From: JAXLWB01 sp046328715 | Lineage (GTDB): Bacteria > Chloroflexota > Anaerolineae > Caldilineales > Caldilineaceae | DNA: 64,000 nt | Reading direction: 5' to 3' | Assembly: GCA_046328715.1 (NCBI GenBank) | Contig: JAXLWB010000006.1 | Location: forward strand, 62,001-126,000 | Translations under genes and position numbers: made by a program | Part shown: positions 27,701-35,700 of the stretch, in pieces | How positions within the stretch are numbered: the stretch's first letter is position 1 | Layout of the letters: every line of letters starts with the position of its first letter | Notes under the pieces: model-generated | Told to the model about the DNA's origin: nothing | Database searches by the model: none | What the model saw: the letters and a program-made list of their open reading frames with translations, nothing else

Positions 27701-30700
27701 GCGACAAGCTGTATTTGAAGGTGGTCGAACGCAGATTATTTGGCGAGAAGAGATAGAGATAGACATTGATGATCAAGCCATTCGAGGGATCGGGGCTTTT
27801 GTGAACCGCAGTCGTGGTCACCGGCATCGAAACCGAGATGCCATTGCCCTGAATAAAGCCCTTGTTGGGATCAGCCAGTGCGATTTTGGGGCCGCCCATT
27901 ACCACCAAATCCTTGCGATCAGTGTCAACCATCTGGTCGTAGTTGTAGATCAGGTAGCCAAGCACTTTGATCGCGCCATTACCCAGCGTGAAACAGGCAC
28001 CACCCAAGCCAGGCACCGTACGCAGTTCATCCACGCCCAACTCGCAGACGGCAGTGAGAATGGCGTCGATCACGGCGAGGATGGCTACGATAATCGTACC
28101 GATGACAGTCGAACTGACCAGGGTGAGGACAAGAATGTAGATGGTGGCAGCAATGGCTTCGGCCAACGCTTTGTTGAATTCCGCGCTAAAGGCAGAGACT
28201 TGATTGCTCACCATGCTGTAGATAAAGAAGCCCCAGGTGAGACCAATGGCGAGTACGGCACCGATGGCACCAGCGGTGCGCGAACTCCCAATCAGTTCAG
28301 AGGACATGCCGAGTATCTTTGTAGCTGCACCGGTGGCTCCGCCTGCACTTAATAAGCCCACCACTTCCACTACATCCAAAATCGGCATCACAACACTGAG
28401 CGCGGTTGTCACGCCAATCGCTAGGATCTTGGCCAGAATTTGCTTGCCTAGACCATTCTCTGGTAAACCAACCAGCAAACCCGTGACCAGCCCGGTCACT
28501 GCCACAGTCACGACTAAAGCAATACCCACTTTTTTGAGTGTGACGCTCTGGAATACCTTTTTGATTGCCTGTCCAAATTTGCTAAACTCACCTTTGGCAG
28601 ACGGAATGCCCAGCCCGATGCGCTGCAGCGATTTCCAACCACTACTAAGCAATTTTGCCGCTGTCGTATCGCCGCCGGTCAGGCGTGCCATCACAATCTG
28701 GTTGGCGATTGCCGGAATACCGGTGCGCAGCCCAAGCGAAAGATAGGTACGATAGTCTGTTTCCAGTTGCGTATCGGTTTTTAGGCTGTAGAGCGCAGAG
28801 ACCGAACGTGTACCTACTTTGGTCACTGTACTGGCACCATTTAAGAGCGAGAGGAAATAGATCTCCGTTGCAAACATGCGCCCCAGTTTCAAGTCGGGGT
28901 CGCTGTCGCTGGGCAGCGCCGCAGCGTTAAGATGGCGTTGTTCCAACTCTGCCCAGTAAGTATTGACATCGCAGACATCCCAGGTGGGAGCAGAACCAGC
29001 CGCGGCGCAATAAGGAGTGGCTTTAAAGTTGGCAAGCGTTTGCACCTCTATTGCCTGCCCAGAGGGCGAGAAATCGAGGGTGAGCGCGTTCCCGCTAGGC
29101 GAGGCAATGCTATCCAATCCCTGAGCACGGAAGCGTTGTTCGCTGGCAAAGAGCATCAACGGCTTGAGGTTGTTATCGGTTTGCCACGAACTGGTAAATT
29201 GGCTATTGAGAATCCGCTTGGTCTCGGTCATGGCGGTGGTGACGACCGCTTCATCAAAGGAGGGGTAATCCTTCTTTTCCACACGCAGCGTATTGGGAAT
29301 CGACCAGCGTTCTGTGTTCGAGACGGCACCGTTCGTGGTACGATTAAAGCGGCGCAGGACTTCATTCAGGTCGATCACACCACCGAGGAAGCGCTCGTTC
29401 AAGCCATCGGAGAGTGCCCAGAGTGGGAAATCGTCCAGCTTGTCGGAGTCCACAGCCGGGTCTTCATAGATGATCGCCTGACTAGCCCCTCGATCTTCGC
29501 GCACCGAAATACCGGTGAGCGAAAAGTCGTCGTAATAGCTGTTCAGCACTTGTTGCACATTGTGAATATAACCATCAGGCTGGCAGCCTTGCGCCACGTC
29601 CTGGGCATCCGCCGGATCACACGGTAGATCGACTAAGCCTTGCACGACCCAAGCCAGACGTACATCGTGTGGGCTAGGCCAACTGCCAGCGGCGTTGTAA
29701 CGCATTCTGCCGTTGAAGGCCACACGCTGCCCGGTTGACTCGTCGTTGATAATGCTCAGCGGCACATAAACCAGCTTGGTGGAACCATCAGCGGTATAGT
29801 TGTTGAGCGTGAGGTTGTAGGCGTTCAGAATAGCCGGCGACGGCAAATTGGTGGTAGCTCCGCTGATGCGAATCTCCAGTACTGGGGTTAGCTTCAGATC
29901 GCCATTGGCTCCATTGTTGCCCGTGACCCCACCCACATCGGCATACGTTACGCCATCAATGTCGCGCATCTGTCCTTCGGCATCGTTGGGCCAATCAAGC
30001 ACATTGTAAGCAAACCAGAGATGTTTGGCATCCTTGGGGCGAATTTGAAAATCGACCAGGACGGGGGTATTGGCGGCGAGGTTGTTCACCGTCAACTTAA
30101 AAGGCGTCGTCTCGTTGAAATTGGCGGGGACGCCTGTACCATCTTTCATCAGCCGATAAGGTGACAGATCTTTGCTATCCGGCACGCCATCGTTGTCATT
30201 GTCAATGTCAAAGAGATCCGGCGTACCATCGCCATCCGTATCTTGCGGCGTGGCCAGCGGCGCACCGTTGGCATTCATCCCCCACTCGAGCAGATCGCCT
30301 TGACCATCGCCATTGCTATCGGCGGCATCAGGATTGAGATACCACTGTTTGCCACCAAAGCTAAAGCCTCGCACCTCCAAATTGTCGGTCAGCCCGTCGC
30401 TGTCGGTGTCAGAAATGACCAAGCTGGTGCCGACCCGCTCTTCGACAAAGTCGCTTAGTCCGTCCTTGTCGGTGTCGAGGCTACTGTCAACAGGAATGAC
30501 GGCAAGCGAAGAGGCAACTGGAGATTGGGAGATTGAGAGATTAGGAGATTGATGTGCAATCTCCCAATCGTTCGACTGAGACTCACGAATGTCTCCTAAT
30601 CTCGAATCGCTACTTTCCAGCGGGTTGATATGTGGGTTAAACTCGACCTTGCCCAGTGCATCGCGCACGGATTGCTCTTGGTCCACGTTGGCTTGTTGTT

Positions 30701-31781
30701 CATCGCGGGCAGCCGCTTTGGCGCTCTGTACGTCGAGAAAACGCACGGTAATAAGGGTATTGAGCAGAGGACCAATCACCATACTGCCGATGACCGCAAT
30801 TGCCATGGCGTGTTGTAACACCCGTGCCCGGCGATAGCGGACGATCAAGAGTACACCCAGCAGCAAGCCGGATAGGAGCAGCAAGGGCAACATTCCAGTG
30901 CTAACACTCGCAGTGGCCGCGCCGATACTTGCCAACACGCCACGCCAATCGCCAGCGCGTAAGAGGGCCAATGGCGCAACCACTGGCTTGCCAAACTTGG
31001 AAAAGTCAACGACGATCTGGGCGTTGACCTGCTCATCTTTTTGTTCGGGGAATTGCAAGTTCATCACCTGGCGTAGTGGCAGGCCATCTTCACCGATCCA
31101 CAGTTCGCCGTTGCCTGTCATTTCCTGATAGTAGCGTGGCACTTCCAGATTCATGTCAGCAGGCAACTCACCCTTGGCACGCATTGCGGCTTCCATCTGC
31201 TTGTGGAGATGGAGGGCAAAGGTTGGGCCATCAATCGTAAACGTATAGCGGGTAAAGCGGATGCCGTTACGACTTTCGGATGGATTGGCTTGCACATTGC
31301 GCATGGCAACCAGGTAGGACATGAAGTCACCCTGCGGCGCAACCGTGTCCAGCGAAAAATCAGTACGCTCTTGCCATTCGCTTGTGCCACGCCGGACAAA
31401 CGTTTTCCCTTGACTGATCTTAACGCCAACACTGTCTTCGGTTTGTTGAACGTTGCCGCCATTCGACCAAAGGCGCAACTCCATTGCATTCTGGTGCAGG
31501 TCGTTTTCCCCTTCCAGATGAAGTTGCTCGCTGCGACTGCTGCGCCCAACATTGGTCATCTTGGCACTGGGAATCGTGATTTGCGTTACGTCGGATGTAA
31601 AGTGATAAGAGCCGCTGGCTTTGGCCTTTTCCCAGGCGGCAGTGACCGGGTATCCGTTGGGCGCAGTTTGAATGGCGCTGGCGACGGAGGGCGAGCGCAA
31701 GACAAAGGTGCTTGCGAGTGCGACAAACAGTAGCGCCAAGATTGCTACTACGAGTCGCCTGCGGGGTGGTGAGTGGAACAT
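24627..31781 (-). CDS. Giant surface protein 1, N-terminal 2370 residues (3' end frameshifted)
   Basis: 2384 codons open; about 2350 match the intact paralog at 52260-64000. Order: signal/anchor helix (LVVAILALLFVALASTFVL), a LolA/LppX-like domain (about 45-255; QEMTGNGELWIGEDGLPLRQ), two TM helices (about 275-330), calcium-binding thrombospondin type-3 repeats (DTDKDGLSDFVEERVGTS, near 435-530), a region with Cys pairs, a block of several hydrophobic helices (about 1080-1250), a second set of type-3 repeats (DTDGDGLTDLQEAQFDTNP, 1500-1630), Ig-like repeats, and a LamG/concanavalin-like domain (about 2075-2295). Normal continuation is lost at a 2-base deletion near 24719. AAGGAG ribosome site; 27 bases after the ABM gene. 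Surface-exposed adhesin-like role is inferred. Confidence 0.85.
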   Translation of the reverse strand: MFHSPPRRRLVVAILALLFVALASTFVLRSPSVASAIQTAPNGYPVTAAWEKAKASGSYHFTSDVTQITIPSAKMTNVGRSSRSEQLHLEGENDLHQNAMELRLWSNGGNVQQTEDSVGVKISQGKTFVRRGTSEWQERTDFSLDTVAPQGDFMSYLVAMRNVQANPSESRNGIRFTRYTFTIDGPTFALHLHKQMEAAMRAKGELPADMNLEVPRYYQEMTGNGELWIGEDGLPLRQVMNLQFPEQKDEQVNAQIVVDFSKFGKPVVAPLALLRAGDWRGVLASIGAATASVSTGMLPLLLLSGLLLGVLLIVRYRRARVLQHAMAIAVIGSMVIGPLLNTLITVRFLDVQSAKAAARDEQQANVDQEQSVRDALGKVEFNPHINPLESSDSRLGDIRESQSNDWEIAHQSPNLSISQSPVASSLAVIPVDSSLDTDKDGLSDFVEERVGTSLVISDTDSDGLTDNLEVRGFSFGGKQWYLNPDAADSNGDGQGDLLEWGMNANGAPLATPQDTDGDGTPDLFDIDNDNDGVPDSKDLSPYRLMKDGTGVPANFNETTPFKLTVNNLAANTPVLVDFQIRPKDAKHLWFAYNVLDWPNDAEGQMRDIDGVTYADVGGVTGNNGANGDLKLTPVLEIRISGATTNLPSPAILNAYNLTLNNYTADGSTKLVYVPLSIINDESTGQRVAFNGRMRYNAAGSWPSPHDVRLAWVVQGLVDLPCDPADAQDVAQGCQPDGYIHNVQQVLNSYYDDFSLTGISVREDRGASQAIIYEDPAVDSDKLDDFPLWALSDGLNERFLGGVIDLNEVLRRFNRTTNGAVSNTERWSIPNTLRVEKKDYPSFDEAVVTTAMTETKRILNSQFTSSWQTDNNLKPLMLFASEQRFRAQGLDSIASPSGNALTLDFSPSGQAIEVQTLANFKATPYCAAAGSAPTWDVCDVNTYWAELEQRHLNAAALPSDSDPDLKLGRMFATEIYFLSLLNGASTVTKVGTRSVSALYSLKTDTQLETDYRTYLSLGLRTGIPAIANQIVMARLTGGDTTAAKLLSSGWKSLQRIGLGIPSAKGEFSKFGQAIKKVFQSVTLKKVGIALVVTVAVTGLVTGLLVGLPENGLGKQILAKILAIGVTTALSVVMPILDVVEVVGLLSAGGATGAATKILGMSSELIGSSRTAGAIGAVLAIGLTWGFFIYSMVSNQVSAFSAEFNKALAEAIAATIYILVLTLVSSTVIGTIIVAILAVIDAILTAVCELGVDELRTVPGLGGACFTLGNGAIKVLGYLIYNYDQMVDTDRKDLVVMGGPKIALADPNKGFIQGNGISVSMPVTTTAVHKSPDPSNGLIINVYLYLFSPNNLRSTTFKYSLSQSEQALSVERDQMTSAWQNVGVDHYYGATPMYRGQAAANPVPQVTGIVRTAGLNRTVDFFFNTGYALPAYECWMMPFPFIPFVPPIPVCYTRTLAGSNSTKIDAMKFDIFPATLDGFMTLGAKPDGGLGMSWDPAFLSLKDADGDGLLAINRGGIDPNDNSWDTDNDGLSDSYELERRQAGVNFSLTARDTDGDGLTDLQEAQFDTNPAKADTDGDGLKDSEEVWHERIDATTGAATGIWEGGWNVTINATAPFVVRVSSDPTLKDTDNDGLDDLAERVLALDPVAANRIDLDNRPYSPIIVNSPPIVVSGESNDLDRFLAPNQSLLYTSTVVALRPMNPGTLNLTVPGVLGVPSPASPYALGFNPLTFNTAQTLTVQTNLKVIANPTSQVANIGSRVQATLNPSNGSVSATGAYTVTVDNDKPIVALTSLPNGGYVRAFNRTFYVIGGTATDPTSYPTLVRVTAQDGIGTRDANGTTSWTASVGINPGTNIISLYARDAVGNETTTLTSYTIYGDGLAPGGQILSPDGNYTTTRNSAGQWVVKINGTVNDPNINLNGTPYPASGVDPASLRMLLDPFDFNPGQSLEVGSWQPVVYNASNGTWSIDYVLPSDVTDLPPSAFYGARLSASDKVGNTTVGASLRIRVDARPPVATLTATDVARNLLSATITNPVSIGGTLLDPLIGTNIDDINFQPNDKLDISFAPITSVLPYSGTVLQLNFEERTGSATFVDSSGQANNAYCSGRCPQAGVAGRGGNGLQSATNSASLYVKDNPGLSFPQFPATGNALSFSTQGWIKLGAETSNGMIILEKLGNRGGYSLGIADGQGRAYWKVTRSTFTADAVTITGNRDLRDGQWHHLAGVYDRQQMLSSFYVDGVLVGSATAANADYGSPFDRSNMNVAYSSFGRAATVDQVAVWNRALTAAEVQALYRTADKVWVPATVVPRTVVGNPATWSLAVPNNLEGMIQIDGRATDIFGNRGANNNLWRGIIDNVAPRHHQRHGDRSIRAGCQQRAPIRSEVQLCGE
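30520..30605. repeat. In-frame GAGATTGG-type palindromic insert in giant gene 1
   Basis: Tandem GAGATTGGGAGATTGAGAGA-like units are followed by CAATCTCCCAATC and TCTCCTAATCTCG, their approximate reverse complement. They encode the linker RESQSNDWEIAHQSPNLS just before the first calcium-binding repeats. The paralog has an unrelated linker here, so the element was gained after duplication. Confidence 0.72.
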
Positions 31782-31808
31782 CGTTGGATTCTCCTTGGTT
31801 ATATCGGT

Positions 31809-32105
31809 CTAAAGATTAATGACCAATTCATAGGTTTCGCGCTGTGGGGGCGCTGCAAGTAGATGATTGAACTTGACCAGTTGTTGATGCAGAAAGCCAT
31901 TTTCTTCGGTCGCACTCATCTTGGCTTCTGTTTGCCAAAGAGTGACGAGAACTGTTTTGCCGATCTTGCGATCGGCCAAGAGACGGGCTCCCTGAAAACC
32001 GGGTTGCGTTTGGGTGGCGGGCAGGATCGAGTCACGAAAGATGCCAATCACCTCCTCGATTTTGTCGGGTGGACTGTGTAGTGTAACGAATCTCGCATGG
32101 GTCAT
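31809..32105 (-). CDS. ABM/dimeric alpha-beta-barrel domain protein
   Basis: 98 residues from ATG 32105, which has AAAGGAGA a few bases upstream. The sequence MTHARFVTLHSPPDKIEEVIGIFRDSILPATQTQPGFQGARLLADR then TVLVTLWQTEAKM fits the antibiotic-biosynthesis-monooxygenase (ABM) fold: first beta strand, amphipathic helix, and the 'qpGF.g..ll.d' turn. Members are small cofactor-free oxygenases or heme-related proteins; many have unknown function. Its start codon overlaps the stop of the upstream small gene (ATGA), and it ends 27 bases before the giant surface protein, so the three form one operon. Confidence 0.82.
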   Translation of the reverse strand: MTHARFVTLHSPPDKIEEVIGIFRDSILPATQTQPGFQGARLLADRKIGKTVLVTLWQTEAKMSATEENGFLHQQLVKFNHLLAAPPQRETYELVINL

Positions 32106-32332
32106 AAGGGTGTCTCCTTTGTTTGATCGGGCTTCGTATTGCTTGGTTGGACTCTTGTTTGGGCATAGAGAAATTCGGTTAGCGCATCCAGCGTTGCAAA
32201 ATGAATAAGCTTGCCATTCTGTACCGACTGTGCAGAAGCGCGCCACGACGCATTCGGATGTTCCCGCCATAGCCGTACTAAAAACGAGTGATATGCGTGG
32301 ATAAGCTCTTCGTCATTTGGATGGATGGACAA
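32102..32332 (-). CDS. Small conserved-looking protein (RLWRE-x-W-R type), function unknown
   Basis: 76 residues if started at TTG 32332, which has AGAGGCGAG just upstream. The sequence HAYHSFLVRLWREHPNASW then RASAQSVQNGKLIHFATLDALTEFL fits a small-protein pattern of an R-L-W-R strand, a W-R strand, a G-turn and an F..L..L..FL helix that I associate with short hypothetical proteins in Chloroflexota and other bacteria. The open frame continues upstream to 32605 but that part is Cys/Ser-rich and overlaps operator repeats, so I take it as non-coding. ATGA-coupled to the ABM gene. Start is uncertain. Confidence 0.55.
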   Translation of the reverse strand: MSIHPNDEELIHAYHSFLVRLWREHPNASWRASAQSVQNGKLIHFATLDALTEFLYAQTRVQPSNTKPDQTKETPL

Positions 32333-32567
32333 GACTCGCCTCTGGCTGGTCAGAGAATCAGGCTTGACGCAATACGTCAACAATAGAACTGATTTCGGTT
32401 TGTTTTTGAACTGATTAATGACTTGTTCGTGCAAGAGTAACCGCTTCGTTTTGCAAACTTTTTGGAAAGGGGAGTTGCAAAATGATTGTGTACCTGGTAC
32501 ACCCGCAATTGACCTTGTCTCTTGGATTCGGCATTCGGAACAAGATCTACTGCCAGAGTAAGGGACA

Positions 32568-32632
32568 GCCGTGATGAAATCGTTATGAAACGTGCCAAAA
32601 CACAAAAAAGATCGTTATGAAATCGTTATTGT
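32568..32632 (+). promoter_or_regulatory. Direct-repeat array upstream of the triple-STAND regulator
   Basis: ATCGTTATGAA occurs at 32579 and 32611, ATCGTTATTGT at 32622 and a weaker GCCGTGATGAA at 32568, while CGTGCCAAAA (32591) matches the first unit before the BTAD-WD40 genes. Spacings are 11, 32 and 11 bases, near whole turns of the helix, so the units face one side of the DNA. It could serve both this regulator and the divergent giant-protein operon. Confidence 0.6.
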
Positions 32633-32680
32633 TGTGCGCAGCTTCCGTTATTGCTTGATATGTTCTGTAATGTTTACAGA

Positions 32681-32686
32681 TATAAT
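32681..32686 (+). promoter_or_regulatory. Perfect -10 box upstream of the triple-STAND regulator
   Basis: TATAAT at 32681-32686. The best upstream hexamer is TTGATA at 32655-32660 with a long 20-base spacing, consistent with a weak or activator-dependent promoter. The ATG follows 85 bases downstream. Confidence 0.5.
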
Positions 32687-32771
32687 TTAGAGATGTTACG
32701 CACGTGTCGATTCAGACAAATGATTCTGACCAAATTCCTCGATACGATGCGTACTCTAAAGTGATATCGTC

Positions 32772-35700
32772 ATGGGAGCACAACCGCCTTCATTTGAGTT
32801 TTTTGGTCAACTGAAGATCGCCGTCGACGGGAAACGGATTACATCGTTTCCCTCGGATAAGGCGCGCGCCCTGTTGGTCTACCTGGTCACAGAAGCCGCT
32901 GCGAGCGCCGTATCTGCACAAAGCGTGAACGACAAGGTACATAGCCGTGACGGACTTACCACATTCTTTTGGCCAGGCTATCGAGATGAGAGTGCCCGGG
33001 CCAGCCTACGTCAAGTGCTGCATCATCTGCGTAGAATTTTGGGCGATGACAAACGGGAGGAAAAGGAGCATTATCTCCAGATCACGCGTCAAACCGTTGG
33101 CTTTAACGCCACACTGCCCTACACCTGTGATGTCCACAGATTTGGGCAATTGCTCGCCTCTTGTAGCACCCATCCACACGAGCAGATGGCAACTTGCCCC
33201 GTTTGTATTGCGCAGCTTCGGGAGGCGATTGCCCTCTATCAGGGCGATTTTCTGGCCGGATTTTCGATTGATGACAGCACTGCGTTTGAGGAATGGCGAC
33301 GGATCAAACAGGAACAACTGCATGTGCAGATGCTCAATGCACTTAAGTTATTGACCGACGTCGCGCTCGCTTCCAGTGACTACGAAACCGCACGCAGCTA
33401 TGCCATGCGCCAGCTTGAACTAGAAGCCTGGAGCGAAGAGGCACATCGCCAGGTGATGCGGGCACTAGCGCTGAGTGGCGATCGCAATGCCGCCCTGGCA
33501 CAATATCAAAACTGTCGCCAGATTTTGCAGGCCGAATTTGGCATTGAGCCAGATGCGATTACCACTACGCTTTACGAGGAGATTCGCAGCGGCAGGCTGG
33601 AGCAAGAGATACGGCTGCGCGGCGCGCTTAACGCCTTAGGCGCAGTAGAAAATACTCTATTGCCTACGATGCAGACGGCCGCGGACGCGCGCAGTCAGCC
33701 TGTCATCGGCCAGCCATCGACAGCCTTGCATTTTGCGAATTTGCCAACGCCTACGCAGCCTGGCGAGGAGGCTCACCCTTCAAGCACCATCCATCCCACA
33801 CCCTTGGTTGGGCGCGACCAGGAGTCGGCGCAGATTGTAAACGCACTATGCGATTCACAAAATCGGCTGATCACACTGGTGGGAGCTGGCGGTATGGGCA
33901 AGACACGTTTGGCATTGCACGTGGCCGAGCGAATCCGGCAGTTGCAGCCCTCGATCTTTGTGGATGGACTCTATTTTGTAGAATTGACGCCTGTCATGCG
34001 CCTGGCCGATGTGGCCACAGCCATCGCCGCAGCGCTGCGGCTGTCCAACCAGCGCGAAGACCCACAGCAGGCAATTCTGAACTTTGTCAAAGACAAAAAG
34101 TTACTGCTGATCCTCGACAACTTTGAACATCTATTGCCAGCCACCTCATTGTTGACCGAACTTTTAGCCAAAGCACCAGATCTGTGCATTCTTGTGACCT
34201 CGCGCATCGCGCTGACGCTTTACGGCGAACAGATGATCCAGGTGCAAGGCATTGACTATTTGCTGGATAAGAACTATCGCCTGGCAGAAGAGGTGCCAGC
34301 AGTGCGTCTCTTCACCCAAAGTGCCCGCCGTGCCAATCCCCACTTTGCCATAACCGAACAAAACCGCACGGCGCTACTCCAGCTTTGCCGATACTTGGAA
34401 GGAATGCCCCTGGCCCTAGAATTGGCTGCGGTGTGGACGCAATGGTTGACCGTGGCAGAGATCAGCCGAGAGATTGTGCGTAACGCAGATTTTCTGGCCA
34501 CCAACTACGGCGACATGCCTGCGCGCCAACGCAGCATGCGGGCTGTTTTTGAATGGTCGTGGCAGTTGCTCAGCGCAAGCGAACAACGAGTATTGCGTCA
34601 ACTATCGGTCTTTCGTGGCGGCTTTACGCGTCAGGCGGCAGAGCAGGTAGCAGATGCAGCCCTTGATACTTTGGTGAGTTTGGTCAACAAATCGATGTTG
34701 CGCATGAGCAGAGTGCAAGTAGAACTGTCTACAAACGCTCCAGATGATGTGCTACAGGGTTTGGCGCAGGAGGGAGTAACGACAGAAGGGCAGTCTACCA
34801 ACCGTTATGAATTTCACGAGTTGTTACGCCAATTCGCTGCGTCGCACCTGACCAGCGAAGAAGAAGCACAAGCTGTTCATCGTCATGCCAACTACTATCT
34901 CACTTTTGCGATCGCGCGTGAATCCCGGCTGGCGCTCAGCGAACCACGTCAGGCAACCGATGAACTGCTCGCCGAAATCGACAATTTTCGTGCGGCATGG
35001 GCGACTGCGGTCAACGCCTTGGATCTTCCGCTGATGGATGCGACGATCCACACGCTCTGGCTTTTTTATCAATTGGCAGGGATGGTGGGCGAACAAGAAC
35101 GTGTCTTTGCACAAGCGATTGAGCGAATCCAACAACTGCCCTCTGACCCAGCCTATGCTGGAGAAAAGTCGGACCACTTGCGTCTATTGGGCAAAATGCT
35201 GGCATATTACGGGCGTGTGTTACAGTCCAGAAGTCGCTACGATACCGCGCTGACGGTTGCTCAACAGGCCATTGAAGTGAGCCGCGCCCAAGGTGAGGTG
35301 ATCGGCGAGGCACTGGCACACGTGGTCTGTGGGCAAACTCTTTCACGCAAATCGCAATTGCAGCTCGCCCACGAACATCTTGAGTTGGCGCTAGAGCAGA
35401 CCAAAACCCATTGGCAAAGGCTCTCGCACGACGAGGCACTGCAAGATACAGCCCGTGTTGCCTATTCCTGGCTCGCCACCAATGCATTGGCCATGAACGA
35501 ACCTGTGAAGGCGCGCGCCTACCTGGTTGAAGGCGAATTTGTCTGTCGCAACCCAGGCAATGTGCGTGGCGAAATGACCTACCTCTATAACTGCGCCCAT
35601 ACCGATTTTCACCTGGGCGACTTGCTGCTCGCCCAGCGCGAGTATGAACAAGCCTTAAAATTGGCACGGCGTTTGAAATATCCTTGGGGCGAAGGGATAT

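Larger units (their letters stand above)
32333..32771. other. Divergent regulatory region between giant-protein operon and triple-STAND regulator
   Basis: Non-coding. Besides the direct repeats listed separately it has two short palindromes: TTGACGCAATACGTCAA (32364-32380) and GTGTACCTGGTACAC (32488-32502, perfect 7-base arms). Both lie on the giant-operon side and could be operators. Confidence 0.6.

Noticed and set aside
26082..28352. 756-codon plus-strand open frame inside giant gene 1
   Set aside because: It lies antisense to conserved type-3 repeat and hydrophobic regions also seen in giant 2; composition is odd and there is no domain.
32333..32605. Upstream extension of the small ORF (167 codons in total)
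   Set aside because: The extension is Cys/Ser-rich, overlaps direct-repeat operators and palindromes, and a better start lies at 32332.
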